Source: Ditylenchus dipsaci (Eukaryota > Nematoda > Chromadorea > Rhabditida > Anguinidae). Taken from it: DNA of 64,000 nt. Location of the stretch: positions 1-64,000 of the forward strand of contig SADC01000913.1 in NCBI GenBank assembly GCA_004194705.1, in the 5' to 3' direction. Positions within the stretch are counted from its first letter, which is position 1. Every line of letters starts with the position of its first letter. A model generated the notes under the pieces. That model worked only from the letters and a program-made list of their open reading frames with translations, did no database searches and was not told the origin of the DNA. Of the stretch, positions 30,701 to 42,433 are shown in pieces. The translations under genes were made by a program, and so were the position numbers.

Positions 30701-32370
30701 TCATGTTAAAGCTTGCCTATTTTGCATAGTTTGTTATGATTTTGCTGCATTTAGTGTCAAAATAACCGTCATATTCTGTTCTTATTTTTTGATGTAACCA
30801 TATTAACAAATAACAGTTTTATTTAGAGTGACAAGCACTTTAATTTCTGTTTAGTTTATCACTACTGAGCGTGAATGGTCATGTATGTTTCCAGTAAAGT
30901 AAGGAGAGTGGAGTAATGGTTCTTTGGTAGTCATGAGAAGTGACTTCAGGATTTTTCCCTCATTAGAATAAGAATAGTGGAGTAATGCACCTCCAGTAAT
31001 TTTTGGCTTGGAGAATAAATACGATTTTGTGTGTGTGCAACACGGTACTCATGCTTTTTGCCCTCGCAACCAACAATTTTGCTTTTTTGTATAATTTAAT
31101 TTAAATTCGCGACAAAAAATCTTCACTGTGTGATCAACTGTGTATAGAATCACAATGATCTTTTTTTTGGTTTTAATTATGAACCAACTTCTTAGAACCA
31201 ATTAAGAGAAGACACAAGAATAAATTAGGTACCGCAAGAACATTATTTCAGTCATATGTATCAGATTTTGTTTGGAGAAGGAAATTTGATGGTGACGATA
31301 TTTTTTATCATTTATGCTCGCAAATCGTTGAATTGTGATGCTTTATAAAAAGGTTTGAAACCGATATTTACCATAATTTTAAAAAAAATATGGGGTTGGG
31401 GCAAACAGCATAAGTACCTGCAAAACCAGTACTTTTTTATAAGAATTGGTTTTGGTATTTAATTTCGGTGTACGGCACCCTCTTCATCTCTGAAAATCTA
31501 ACTATTTTCAATTTTTTGTTTTCAAAAAAGAATGTACATTTTCAAATATTATTAAATAATATCAATTTCTAAAGAGTATCTTACCAAAAAAAGAATACAA
31601 AAGAAGATATCGACTGAATTAATTCTGTATCACAAAAAATTTCTTTATGTATTTGCCGCTTTTAAACATATCATATAGAATTTTTAGAAAGAAAGTGTAT
31701 GTTAAAATTTTATTGTCTATTTTTTGGTGAATAATCCAGTTATATAATTCTGATTCGAAAACTTTTCCATTTTTTTTTGAGCATGACCTTTTTCTTAATA
31801 GTTTTTCATTTTTTCTTGAAATTCTACTTAGCAGTCTTGAAAAACAAGCTTCAAGCACGGCCTATCTAGAGGCCTTTCATAGTGATTTGAATTTGATTTG
31901 AATTTGAAACTGGAGCTTTTTGAAGCGATTGTGGGTGAAAAAAATCGGCGTTCAAAAAATTTTTGGATCCCATCTACAAAAAGTTGAAGCCGACAAAACC
32001 AGAAAATTTCTTGAAACAGCCAATTCAAACCGACCCTCAAAAAGTAGATTTTAGCATTTTAAAATATCTCACGGTTTTGGTAATTTTTGACCAAAAATTT
32101 TGAATTTGACTTTCAAACTGGAAATTTTGAGTTATTAATAGGGTTGGAATAGGTCGCGTTTTTCAGATTCAATCGAGTACTAATCTACTTCGGGCGTCCA
32201 TTGTCGCTTTAGGCGTCCATTTTTCAAAAATCCGGCGTCCAATGGACTTGAATAAAATTTGTTTGTATTTGTTATAACAGATTTGTAAAATGCAGCCTTA
32301 TAAAAAAGTTATCGCAGTTAAAAAATGTTAGGAAAAATGGTTACACCATGTATTTGTTTAGTAAAACAAT
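30701..32370. other. Intergenic, no gene recognised
   Basis: AT-rich. GGAGAGTGGAGTAATGG and AATAGTGGAGTAATGCACC (30904 and 30972) repeat directly. A weak terminal-exon-like string (DEEGAVHRN after TTTTCAG, minus strand near 31490) was noted but not accepted. Confidence 0.4.
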
Positions 32371-35300
32371 ATGTGGTTGTACCAAGTGTTCATGAAGCTT
32401 GTGGTATTATTTCTTCTCAGCTCTATTATTACATTAACTGCTTCAACAGGACTGGAGAATCCTGAACACAATCTAAGATCTAAAAGGCTGGTTCCTGAAA
32501 CTGTAAGTAGTTTTACAGTTGATACCATTTACCGTATCATTTGCGTGAATGGTCCCTCCCTTCTAACAAGATCACCTCACACTAAAGATGTTCAAAAACG
32601 TTATATACTATAGACAGATCTTCAAAAAAACTTATTTGACTTAAATATCCTTATTTCCTCACGGGTCTTAATTCAGTAATGCATTTATCAAAATGCATTT
32701 ATGAGCGATTTTTTTGTAAAACTGAACCTAAAGTTTCCGATAGAGATTTTTTAGATATGCCAGAATATCACACTAATACCCTATTTGCGATACGCTAAAC
32801 ACGATAACATGCATCGATTTTCTCATTTCTACACTCAGTTTTGAGAATATGGCCTTCGAAGTCAGGAATAAACTCGGAAATTCAACATTCATGCAAACTT
32901 TTGATTATTTAGGGCACTTTTCATGATCTATGTCTGGAGCATCATATATCACTTAAAAGCTCAGATGATGGGCTTTTAAATGGAGTATCACATCCTCCAG
33001 TGATGACCGCGAGGGTTGGAACAACAGAGGTGGTTATGAAAAAAAGGTTTTTCAGAACTCGACTTTTTCTCATAAAAATGCATTTTTCTCAAAATTTTTG
33101 TCTAGCAGACCAAACTGAATTTTATGCTATCAAAAAAGCCCTATTCATAAGCTTTCAAACCATGTTCAAATTTTCTGTTGGGTAGGATGCCAAAAATGGC
33201 CTTTGAAATTTGCTAGTCGTCCTAACTCTTTTCAGCTTTTGACATTTTTTGCATCGCAAACCTGAAATTCTAACACTGGATCCGTAATTAGCATGCCCGA
33301 TTTGCATGTGGAACTGCTTCCAAGCATCGACTATCAAACTTTGAACGCCATTTTTGGTATCCTACCCCACACTACTCGCAGAAAATTTATATAGTTTAAA
33401 AGCTGATGAATAAGGCTTTCTGATGGCATGAAGCCTAGTTTGGTCCGTCAGACAAAAATTTTGAGAAAAACGGATTTTTAATAGAAAAAGTAAAGTTCTG
33501 ACAAGGCCTATTTTCAATAATTACCACTCTTGTTCCGCATCTTGCAATCAGGACCGGGGCGTGTGATACCATGTTAGAAAGCCCATCATCTAAGCTTTCA
33601 AATGCTATATCAGTCTTCAGACAAACATCATAAAAAGTGCCCTAAATATATAAAAGTTTGCATGAACGTCAAATTTCCGAGTGCTTGACTTGAAAGGCCA
33701 AGCACTGAGCCACCTATGCTGTTCAGTGCTGTAAATAGCACAGCTGCGGTGCCGATATTTAGAGGTCGGTGCTCGGTGCGGTGTGCGGTAACAAAACTTT
33801 CCAGGCCGGTGACCGGTGCGGTGCCGCACCAGCAAGTGGTTGATAACATACTCGGCAACAGCTAACCAAGGTATAATTCTTCTCAAAACAGCAAAAAATG
33901 TCAAAAACACTGCTCATTTTGCAATTTGGCTTAAAAATTTAAAATTTAATCGATAATCTTTTTAACATAAATAAAAAATGTCCGGTGCGACACCAGCACG
34001 AGAGACACCGGCACGTAATTTTGAAAAAAATTATTTTATACTGCGAAATAAATTCACAAACATAATAAATCATACACAGCAAAATGAACATTTATGCCTT
34101 AAATTCATTTGCGCCCTCAAAATGCTCATTTACGCCCCTCAAATTAATATTTACACCCTCAAATTTGAAAATTGATCAAAATGCTTATCGACGCCCTCAA
34201 ATTAAGCATTTACGCCCTCAATTTCTTTTTAAAATCGTTTTCTCAAGATGCTAAAGAAGCGAGGGCCTGCTATCGAGTGGAAAACCATTATGCTTTGCAA
34301 GAACAAGGGATAAGTCGACGGCTGGCTTGCTGAAAACGGGAAGGATATTGCTACGACTACGCTGAAGAAGGAATCAAGGGAGCTATCGACTTGAAGAAGA
34401 AGCGAAAAGGAAATTCGACTTCAAGGCTCGTATGGTGGGCAGAAAAAGGCAGATGTTAGGCTATATAAACCTTGATACGTATAAATTAGATGTTTTATTT
34501 ACATTTGACCGTCATATGTGTCGAAACACTTGAATTATGGTGGTAGTTGCTGACAGCAAAGTCAGTGAACTCACTAAAAATGCTGTAAAAATAAAGGTAC
34601 ACACAGGGGATTAGACCTATGACCTAGTCGATGTGTATATCAATGTCATCCCACTTTTAAGCAACTAGAGACAAGTCTGTCTTTTGATTAATAAAAAAGA
34701 AATTAAATAAAAAGAAATTGAGGGCGTAACAAAGAAATTTGAGAGGCGTAAATGAATAGTTTGAGGGCGTGAATGAGCATTTTGAGGGCGCAAACCACTT
34801 ATAGCCAAATATTATTGATAAAAGGCAGGGTGTGGGGATTAAACTCGAGTATTGCTGCTCCAACCCACTAGGCCATCCAAACATTAGTTGTCTTTAACAT
34901 CGTTCAAATTTCTAAAATCAGGTATACCAGACACTCTATTTAACGTTACGTCGATTCAACGTCACCATTGATTTAACGTCACCCCAGATGGTCCGTCATG
35001 GACAATATACCCTCGATTTAACGTCACCTAGTATATTTTAAGTCGTATTCAAATTGTAGTTTTTACTAATACAGTCGATGCTCTATGACGACCTCCGTAT
35101 ATCGGACGGCTAACCCCGTCTCTACGTGTCCGTTTATATATAGCGTCGACTGTTCAACGATAATGATTCAAATTATTCATGATATTCAGCTATTCCGTCA
35201 GTTCAAGGCTCTATGACAAGTTAAAATTAGTTGAACCCCGATTTAACGTCACCTGAAGACTAATTATCCAAAACCCTCGATTTAGCGTCACCCTCTATTC

Positions 35301-38300
35301 AACGTCAACCTAAGGCCGGTCACCAGGGGTGACGGTAAATCGAGAGTTAACTGTATATATATATTTTAATATATTCCAAATGGTTAGATACATTGAAAAA
35401 TGTAGCCGTGGGAAAAAAACGGATGTCTAAGTCAAATAAGGAATTTCGAAGATCTATCGAAGGGTATATAACGTTTGTCAATAGGCCACGGACACTATGT
35501 GGGTTCCCTTGTAAGCGAGAATTTCAGCAACAATAATTAAATTAACGCATTTGGTTCCACGTTCCTTGTTTGACGATATTTTTCACAATTTAATGCAGCG
35601 CTAAAGATGGCGTTTATGTGATTATAAGTTTAATAATTTTACCGTAAATCCTCTAATAGAGCCCCGGGGCTTTATTTTTCAATCCCTGAAAAATCTTGAA
35701 ATTGTCAATCAAAATGGTGCTAACTCTGAACTCTAGTCAAAAATCGAGGGGCGGGGGGGGCGGACTCTATTAGAGGATTTACGGTATTTTACTTTTCTTT
35801 TCATAATTTTTCTGGGTCTCATAAGTTTTAAAAATCTAATTTAAACTGTGTCGTTTTTAGAAAGGAGGCAAGGATATAGCAACTATTTATGTCGGTCGTT
35901 GATTTCAAAAGTTTTCTCGTAAAAGACAATCCTAAGAATATTACAAAATAAAATTTATTTGACTTTAATAAAAAAATTGCATGCAAAATATTGTCTTTGT
36001 ATACAATGAAAAAGCCCATCTTTCCACAACTGCTCTAGATTTGTGAAAAAGGAATATTCCAATTCCTATAGTAGAATGGTAGGGTGCTGAAGTTGATAAA
36101 TTTTAAGGCTTTGAAAAGCTGTTTCAAACCTGTTCAAAATCTTTATTTTTTTTAATTCTAGCAAAGCTCATTTTTTTTAAACTTGTTTTTATGATTTCGA
36201 CTAACTAACGCATTTTGATGTTTATCAATTGTTCGCATTATTTGCACTTATTTATTTAACTTGTTGATTATTATTTTTGGTTGCTAAAAAATCTTCGACT
36301 CTAGTAGCGAATAGCACCACCGCCCCCCCCTTCCCCCCCCTAACGATTTCGCCTTTTTTACTTATGTAAAAAAAACCAAATTTATGTCCCAGACCCCGGA
36401 AAAGTCACAACTTTCGTACGCTGGCCTACCCCAAGAGTAGTTAACCCTCCAGATTTGTCCGAATGATTGATTTACGACCCTCTGACAACTACCCAAAAAC
36501 CCTTGATCTTTGCCGACATGCGGGAAAATTTGGGGTAAAATTCAAAATCTAGTTAGAGAGTCAGAGAAAACTTTTCTAAGAGAGTTTTTTCTGCTTTATC
36601 TAGTAAGACATGTTTTTTCGAATTTTTTTTTGATTTTTCGAATTTTTTAATTTTTCGAATTTTTTTAATTTTTTTTATTTTCGACTTTTTAATTTTTAAA
36701 TTTTTCGTTTTTTTTCGAATTTTTTCATTTTTTCGATTTTTCGAAATTTTCGAATTTTTTCAATTTTTTGAAATCTAAGAAAATAAGAGATACCCTAAAG
36801 CCCTGTTTCCAATGAGCGGATTTTCCTTTCACTCTCACTCTCAGTCTGCCTCGCACTTTCACTCTCACTCTCAGTGCGTACCCACAGGAAAAAATTGCCT
36901 TTCAGTCTTACTTTCACTCTCACTTGCACTCTCACTCTGACTTTCAGTGTACCCAATGAGTTTTTTTTGACTTTCACTCTCACTTTCAGTGTATCCAAAG
37001 ACTTTTTTCAGTCTCACTCACAAATTTTCGGAAGGAGAGAGATGTGCCATTTTAGATTGTGTCGAATCAAATTGTGCCTTTTTGGTTTGTGCCCCTGCAG
37101 TTTGTGCCCTTTTCAAATTGTGCCAATTCAATATGTGCGTCTTCTGTTTGTGCCAACTTCAAATTGTGCCTATGCATTTTGTGTCACGATTTTGACTAAT
37201 TTTAGCTATCAAAATAACGTAATTATTTCCCAGAAGGCTCCCAATTCAAAATCGTCCACGACCAGCACTTTGGGTCAAGCGATCTATTCACAGTTGCGCA
37301 CAACAAAAAAAATTTTTTCACGTTTTTCGGGTTAGAAAACCTATTTTCTGGACTAATTCGGGTATGCTGATGATGGTTGACAGTAGCAAAATAACATTTT
37401 CTCGGGTATTTTTAGTTCTATAGAATAACTGATTTTGGTAAAATCAATTATTAGCTAAAACTCAAAAAATACCGAGAAAATGTTATTTTGCTACTGTCAA
37501 ACATCTTCAGCATGCCTGAGTTAGTCCAAAAAACAGGTTTTGGAACATGAAAAACGTAAAAAAAAATTTCGATCCAAGTGGACGACCACTTGGTTTTGTT
37601 GTACCCAGGTGGTAGTACCAGGTTGGGGGACTCAGGTAGTGCAGTGGTACCGGGTAGTAATGTTTTGTCTTGTAAAGGGCTTTTAAAATTTAAAATGTTT
37701 TTCTATGATCCACCTCAGTTCTACTGGATAATCCATACACCAACCAAACCAAGTGGTCGACCACTTGGATCAAAAAATTTTTTACGTTTTTCATGTTCCG
37801 AAACCTGTTTTCTGGACTGATTCGGGCACGCTGAAGATGGTTTGACAGTAGTGAAATCACGTTTTATCGAGAAAGTTTTAAGTTTCAGGCAATAATTGAT
37901 TTTACCAAAATCAATTATTGCACAATACTCAAAAAAATACCTGAGAAAACGGCCTTTTACCACTGTCAAACCATCTTCAGCGTCCCCGAATCAATCCAGA
38001 AAACAAGTTTTGGAACGCGAAAAAAGTAAAAAAAAATTTTGATCCAAGTGTCGATCACTTGGTTTGGTTGCTTCAGACTAAAAATATAATGAGGCTTGAC
38101 TTGCCTAGGTAGGTTTGTGAAGAAACATACCAGGAGATACAAAGAGAGAAAAATAAATAAAAAAAGTCGAAAATTTTTACTCTCAGTCGCCTCACTCTCA
38201 CTCTCAGTCTTTTTCAGTTTCAAGTCTTATAAAAGTTGCCATTCACTCTCACTCTCAGTCTGCCTTTCACTCTCACTCTCACATTGGGTACACACTGAGG

Positions 38301-41300
38301 GTGAAAGTGAAAGGGAGAGTCAAAGTCAGAGTGAGAGTGAAAGAATTTTCGTGTACCAATGAAGAGTGAGAGTGAGAGTGAAAGGAAAATCCGCTCATTG
38401 GAAACAAGCCTTAAGAGGGATTGAACCCTCAATGTGAAACTTACAACATGTCGCCTCTCCCCACTACACTATACGTGTTACTTGGATTATTTGTTTGGAA
38501 GTGTTATATATTGTCTACCCGATTTTTCTCAATTTTTTTCTCAACGTTTAAACACCTTAAATTTTTCAATAATATTTGATTAAATATCTGTTTTAATTTT
38601 GAAATATTTAAGGCCTAAATATTGATGCTGTCGGCGATCGATATATCAATCGATTCAAATTTGAGCCAAGTTACCGTATCCAAATATCGAACGCTTTTTT
38701 TTACATATAAGATATTGTATTAAAATTTTTCGCGTCCAAATATTTTTTCGAAAAATTGATCGAACCCTAGCCTAAGCACTACTAAATATTACCCGTATGA
38801 CATGTTCGGTTCCGTTTTCAATTACACGAAATAAATGAAAACAGGGGTAGTGTTCATAATACATCTGGTCCCTACCATAGCTTTTTCCGTCACTGACTAG
38901 TATCCACCAGACATATGGTCAGACACTGGACAATTGGCGGTGGTTGTTTCTTAAAAGTTTTGCATACTTGGAGGTTTCTTCATAATGACATAACTTTGCG
39001 TTTCAAATGTTAAAAAGCCGCTCTATATAACGACTCTACAAAAAACTTTTCATATAAAATAACGTCACGGCCTGATGCTAAGACCTGTTTATTTTGGTGC
39101 ATATTTCACACGAAATCCGAATCTGCGAACCGTTTTTTGAAAACGCCAATTTAGCTGCAGATTTTTACGAATTTCAAAAGGGCTTCAAGTGGGACTTCAG
39201 TATCTTTAGAAAATCAGCTGTTAATCAAAGATTTATGTACACATGCACAACAACTATGACTCATCAGAAAGAGCAGAGTCTTAGCTTTCTAATGACATAA
39301 TCTTCAGAAATTTATAATTACTAAATGTAAATATTTGCCCCAAAGAACAACTGTGTCATCTTTGTGCCAGTTTTATTTGTGTAAGTTCAGTTTGAGCCTC
39401 TTAAAATTGAATTGTGCTAATTCAAATAGTGTCAACATATTTTGTGGCATGATTTTGGTTCATTCTACTATTAAATGTATTGGCACTATTAGAATTGGCA
39501 TGATTTGAAAACGATATAAACTGAATTTGCACAAACTGAATTTTCACAAACTAAAATGACACAACCTGAAATAGCACAAATCGTATAGGGAAATTCAAAA
39601 TAACACATTGTTTCTTTCCCAAAAATGACTGGTTGAATTGAAATAATTGCAGTTTTTTGAAATAGACAAAAAATACATGATGAAAAATTCGAATTCAGGG
39701 TTAAAAAAAGTGTCGGACCCTAGGAGGGAACGAACTTATGAAGATCGGTTACATTGAGCGTTGACTAGAGCAATTATCGTATTCATTTTAAGAAATTGGT
39801 TTTGCAAAAATTTGTGCATGACAAAATTATCGGCTCTGAAAACGTGTTTTGATAAGACAAACTTAAGGTCTAAGGAAAAACAACTGCTCGACTTTAGACA
39901 AAATAATTTGTGACATCAGTTAAAATATCTATTCCAATAGAATAATAGTTTCTTCATAACAACAAACTCGAATTGAACAGCAGGGATCAATGCTAAAACC
40001 AGAGGGGTATACCATGGTTTATCATATTTAACGTAAAGTCGATAAAAATTCAAGGGTTTGAAAAACAGAGCAGTATGGCACTTTATTAAAATAAATACGG
40101 TAATCAAAATTACCGTCCATGTGAACTAAAAAAAACAATTGTGTCATGTAAGTGCTTTCAAAGGGTATGCAGTCATACACAACATAGTTGGTGTTTTATT
40201 TTCCCGAACTAGTTCCATGCCTAATATAAAATCACGTAATTATTGCAATTTTTTCTGACTTCAGTTTTAGCTTCAGTTTAAGTTCAGTTAGGTTTAACTT
40301 CAGTTTTAGTTTTAAAATTAAATTTTTGTTAACACCACTACTACCAAACTACCCAGTTCAAAAAAAGTAGTGCATGGCCTATTCCGGGACGGATATTAAG
40401 GTGTTTCACATTTTTTGTTCCAAAATTTATCATTTCAAAAGTATTTGCCTACAATTTACTGACCAGTAATTACAGACCCACATTTTTCACACCACTTCTT
40501 ATCTCAAATCAATTCCATTCAAAAATATTCCAAAAAGGAAAAAAAACCTCATTAGTTAAATTGTTTATAAGTATGTTGGAGGTAGAAGTGGGAACAGGCT
40601 GACAGTAGCAGACATTAACGCTGTTTACATGCTCTACTTCTGTTAGCCTGTTCCCAGACCTATATTGATTTTCATTAAGCAGAGCCAGTGGCAGCAACAA
40701 CAACTCTAATAATAGCTGATAGGGGCTTGATTGTTTCCTGAACGAAACTAGTTCGCCCTACCCTTTGCCATGGTCACGAACCCAGTGTCTATACTTTTAC
40801 CAGCTATGTGTCGTGCAACAACAAATGTTTTTTAAGCCCAACGAAAAACTAAATCTCCATGGTAAAGTCCAATTCAAAATCATTCGTTAAAAATTATTCT
40901 TAAAAGGGCATGCCCACGACAATAAGTCTCATTTTAAATGTTTCAATTTCGCTTCACTTTTCGGGCTTTTATATGAAGTTTAACAAATTTAAATTTGTTC
41001 CATTGAAAACCGCCGAAAATTTCCTCGAAACAAAGAGCAAATTTAAGTTCGTTTTGTAAAACTAGTGACTGATGCCCGGGAATTCGAACAGTTTAAACGA
41101 AGACTTATTGGCTTAGGCACCCACTTTATCAAATTATACTGCAAATGCAAACACACGTCATAGCACTATGAAATCCATACCTCTTAGCCACTTAATTGAC
41201 TTTGCAACACCTCAACCAGAAAGATCGACACTTTGAACAATTTTTCAAATTCAAAAGCTGAGAAGATAGGCAGGCAAAAAATATGACTTATTGAGCAGAT

Positions 41301-41387
41301 TTTTTCTCTTTCTTGATTTTTATTTCTCCAGCAATGCAAAAGCCTATTTTGGAACCAAGCTTAGTTGAAATAAACTTAGCTTTATAG
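32371..41387 (+). CDS. Probable small secreted protein with an 8 kb intron
   Basis: Proposed exons 32371-32502, 40723-40861 and 41332-41387 (TAG), giving about 109 residues. Exon 1 encodes MWLYQVFMKLVVLFLLSSII, a signal peptide, then a short propeptide ending in the dibasic RSKR, and ends at GTAAGT. Exon 2 is open between an acceptor TGATAG and a donor CATG then GTAAAG and reads GLDCFLNETSSPYPLPWSR followed by TQCLYFYQLCVV, with three cysteines and one N-glycosylation site. Exon 3 follows TTTCTCCAG and ends EPSLVEINLAL. Phases agree at both junctions (0 and 1). The first intron is filled with transposons. The link between exon 1 and exon 2 is inferred from phase and secretory character alone, and intervening exons could be missing. 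The layout (signal peptide, basic cleavage site, small Cys-containing product) resembles a secreted peptide precursor, but no family is recognised. A possible AATAAA lies at 41692-41697. Confidence 0.5.
32870..33682. mobile_element. 800 bp foldback, arms start CGGAAATTCAACATTCATGC
   Basis: The left arm (CATGCAAACTTTTGATTA, GGGCACTTTTCATGAT, CAGATGATGGGCTTT) pairs with the right arm (AAAGCCCATCATCT, ATCATAAAAAGTGCCC, AAAGTTTGCATGAACG). Inner arms pair TTTTATGCTATCAAAAAAGC-type text. It lies in the first intron of the gene at 32371-41387. Open frames inside it are by-products. Confidence 0.8.
33700..33885. repeat. GGTGCGGTG-rich block
   Basis: GCGGTGCCGATATTTAG, CGGTGCTCGGTGCGGTGTG and GACCGGTGCGGTGCCGCACC make a GC-rich cluster of CGGTGC words. 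The adjacent CTTGACTTGAAAGGCCAAG forms a small hairpin. It resembles subterminal arrays of MITEs, but its ends are unclear. TCCGGTGCGACACCAGCAC at 33979 may be a detached piece. Confidence 0.5.
34070..34805. mobile_element. Element bounded by inverted ACGCCCTCAAAT arrays
   Basis: At the left, six degenerate units of CATTTACGCCCTCAAATT; at the right, four inverted units (TTTGAGGGCGTAAATGA). The unique centre (34240-34450) is GC-richer and has a short coding-like run starting MLKKRGPAIEWKTIMLCK, possibly the decayed N-terminal region of a transposase. Lies in the intron of the gene at 32371-41387. Confidence 0.75.
34810..34885 (-). mobile_element. tRNA-like SINE head
   Basis: On the minus strand TGGCCTAGTGGGTTGGAGC resembles an A box and CTCGAGTTTAATCCCC a decayed B box. 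No acceptor-stem pairing supports a working tRNA. Confidence 0.5.
34927..35353. mobile_element. Pogo-like element, degenerate, TA duplication likely
   Basis: Left CAGACACTCTATTTAACG with repeated GATTTAACGTCACC; right CCCTCGATTTAGCGTCACC and AATCGAGAGTTAACTG followed by TA. A smaller element with CAGTCGATGCTCTATGACG and AGCGTCGACTG ends (35073-35151) is nested inside. Confidence 0.7.
35640..35786. mobile_element. TACCGTA-family MITE, AGAGCCCC variant
   Basis: TACCGTAAATCCTCTAATAG with AGCCCCGGGGC at the left; GGACTCTATTAGAGG then ATTTACGGTA at the right. Both arms share the variant AATAGAG where other copies read AATAAG. Confidence 0.88.
36300..36440 (-). mobile_element. GGCGCTAGTAGCGAATACC-family fragment, inverted
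   Basis: TCTAGTAGCGAATAGCACC with C-runs, then GTCCCAGACCCCGG, ACGCTGGCCTACCCC. It matches the right part of the family in reverse. The preceding 35787-36299 has no recognised feature. Confidence 0.65.
36600..36796 (-). mobile_element. SINE 3' tail (split copy, left part)
   Basis: TTCGAATTTTT runs followed by AATCTAAGAAAATAAGAGAT and ACCCTAA are the reverse of the SINE tail seen at 55205-55330. The head of the same copy lies at 38413-38530, beyond the inserted element at 36797-38412. Confidence 0.8.
36797..38412. mobile_element. PIF/Harbinger-like non-autonomous element with TAA duplication
   Basis: Termini AGCCCTGTTTCCAATGAGCG and, inverted, GCTCATTGGAAACAAGCCT are flanked by TAA on both sides. 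Subterminal arrays of CACTCTCACTCTCAGT follow on each side. The interior contains a TTTGTGCC array (37040-37190) and two foldbacks around CGACCACTTGG (37350-38070). A three-base TWA duplication is typical of PIF/Harbinger; no transposase remains. The open frames across it (for example 36874-37335) are repeat-made. Confidence 0.78.
37040..37190. repeat. Degenerate tandem TTTGTGCC array, period about 16
   Basis: About nine units share (A/T)TTGTGCC with variable spacers. A related array with both orientations lies at 39345-39590 (TTTGTGCCAG... ACAAACTGAATTTGCAC). Confidence 0.75.
38413..38530 (-). mobile_element. SINE head (split copy, right part)
   Basis: On the minus strand: AACACTTCCAAACAAATAAT, CCAAGTAACACGTATAGTG (A-box region) and GGGTTCAATCCCTC (B box). 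It is nearly the same as the head at 55105-55200 in the uninterrupted copy. Confidence 0.8.
39345..39590. repeat. Inverted TTTGTGCC / GGCACAAA arrays
   Basis: The first half has TTTGTGCC, TTTGTGTAAG and TTGTGCTAATTC units; the second half has inverted units (GCACAAACTGAATT, CACAACCTGAAATAG). The whole is probably a small foldback related to 37040-37190. The preceding 38531-39344 has no recognised gene. Confidence 0.65.
39695..39770. repeat. Pogo-like right-end fragment
   Basis: AAAAAGTGTCGGACCCTAGG with AGGGAACGAACTTATG and a decayed terminus TTGAGCGTTGACTAG match the right end of the 315-747 type. Confidence 0.7.
40590..40655 (+). other. Stable hairpin, possible pre-miRNA-like fold
   Basis: GGGAACAGGCTGACAG (40590-40605) pairs with CTGTTAGCCTGTTCCC (40640-40655) with a single G-U wobble, over a 34 nt loop that can pair further (GTAGCAG / CTCTACTT). 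The 66 nt length suits a pre-miRNA, but a MITE remnant is equally possible. Confidence 0.35.
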
Positions 41388-41841
41388 TGCGTAACTGCGG
41401 TGATTTTTTCTTTCACCCTAAGCGTTATTTTTGTATGGCTCAGTAAAGTTGTGTAAATTGGTCATAAAATTCCGGTTTTTTTTAAAGGAAGTTGTATGGT
41501 AATTTGATTTTGATGACTAAAGAGTATTTCTTCAGAGACGTCAATAATAGGCAGGGAGGGGGTCTGTTGTGTATGCTTAAGTGGTTATGAATAGACCAAA
41601 TGATTAGCTTAAGAACGCCTTTGTGAGTGCCTTTACTAGTGGATGTTGTCTTCCTCATTGGCTGGCACACACCTTCGGACTGCTAGTCACAAATAAAGAT
41701 GCTTTGTTTCCACCAAATTGACTAGTGGACACAAATGCAGCGGAAATATCTGTTATGTTATTTTTGTTGTTATTGGTAGGAGCTGGATGAAAACACCTTT
41801 ATATTTTTGCCATTTATATAATCACCTAATTGTTAATTCAG

Positions 41842-41896
41842 GGATAGAACTTTGGTTGGGCTAGTTCAACAACATTTTAACGATAATTTTGAAGTA
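41842..41896 (+). CDS. Weak exon candidate
   Basis: After TTAATTCAG the frame reads DRTLVGLVQQHFNDNFEV and reaches a donor-like GTATGT at 41897; it stays open to 41937 without splicing (VCVIQPKKGNDQLF). The composition is coding-like. It could belong with the 42748 exon, but phases do not agree without an indel. No family was recognised. Confidence 0.3.
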
Positions 41897-42098
41897 GTAT
41901 GTGTGATACAGCCCAAAAAAGGCAATGACCAGTTATTCTGACTGTCAAACTTTTCACATCGAATCTGATATTTATCTTTTAATTTTTTAAAAAGTAGACG
42001 AAAAAATTTTTAGGTTTCATTAAAAAAAGATTTAATATGTGATAATTAGCATGACAGTTCCACCGCTCTAGAATTTTGCCGAAAAAGTAAAGCTGATA

Positions 42099-42433
42099 CA
42101 GTTAACCCTTAATACACATTGATGGGCGTATTCCCACCCCAAAGGTTCGTCCTAACCCAGGACCAGCCAATTTTTCGACAGATCTTTCCGCTAAATGTAT
42201 ATCGTCAGTCTAGTCTAGTAAATATCACAAAAAACAGAGGGCCATTGAATAGGGGGTTTTTTTTGCTTTTTCAGATGTAAAAATTTTAGGTTTTTTAAAA
42301 ACGATAAAATAAGCGGAATCCTTGCAATATTTGGGACCAGACTGTGAAAAACAGAACAGGCAATAAACCTTAAAAATTGTGGATTAGAATTATCGGACCC
42401 TGCGCGAGAACGAACCTAAATCGAGGTTTGACT
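42099..42433. mobile_element. Pogo-like element, degenerate
   Basis: Left CAGTTAACCCTTAATACAC with CAAAGGTTCGTCC; right TATCGGACCCTGCGCGAG and ATCGAGGTTTGACT. TA precedes the left end. Confidence 0.7.

Noticed and set aside
31470..31510. Minus-strand terminal exon (DEEGAVHRN after TTTTCAG)
   Set aside because: Nine codons with no upstream partner found.
36874..37335. 153-codon open frame on the plus strand
   Set aside because: Consists of CACTCTCACTCTC and TTTGTGCC arrays within the Harbinger-like element.
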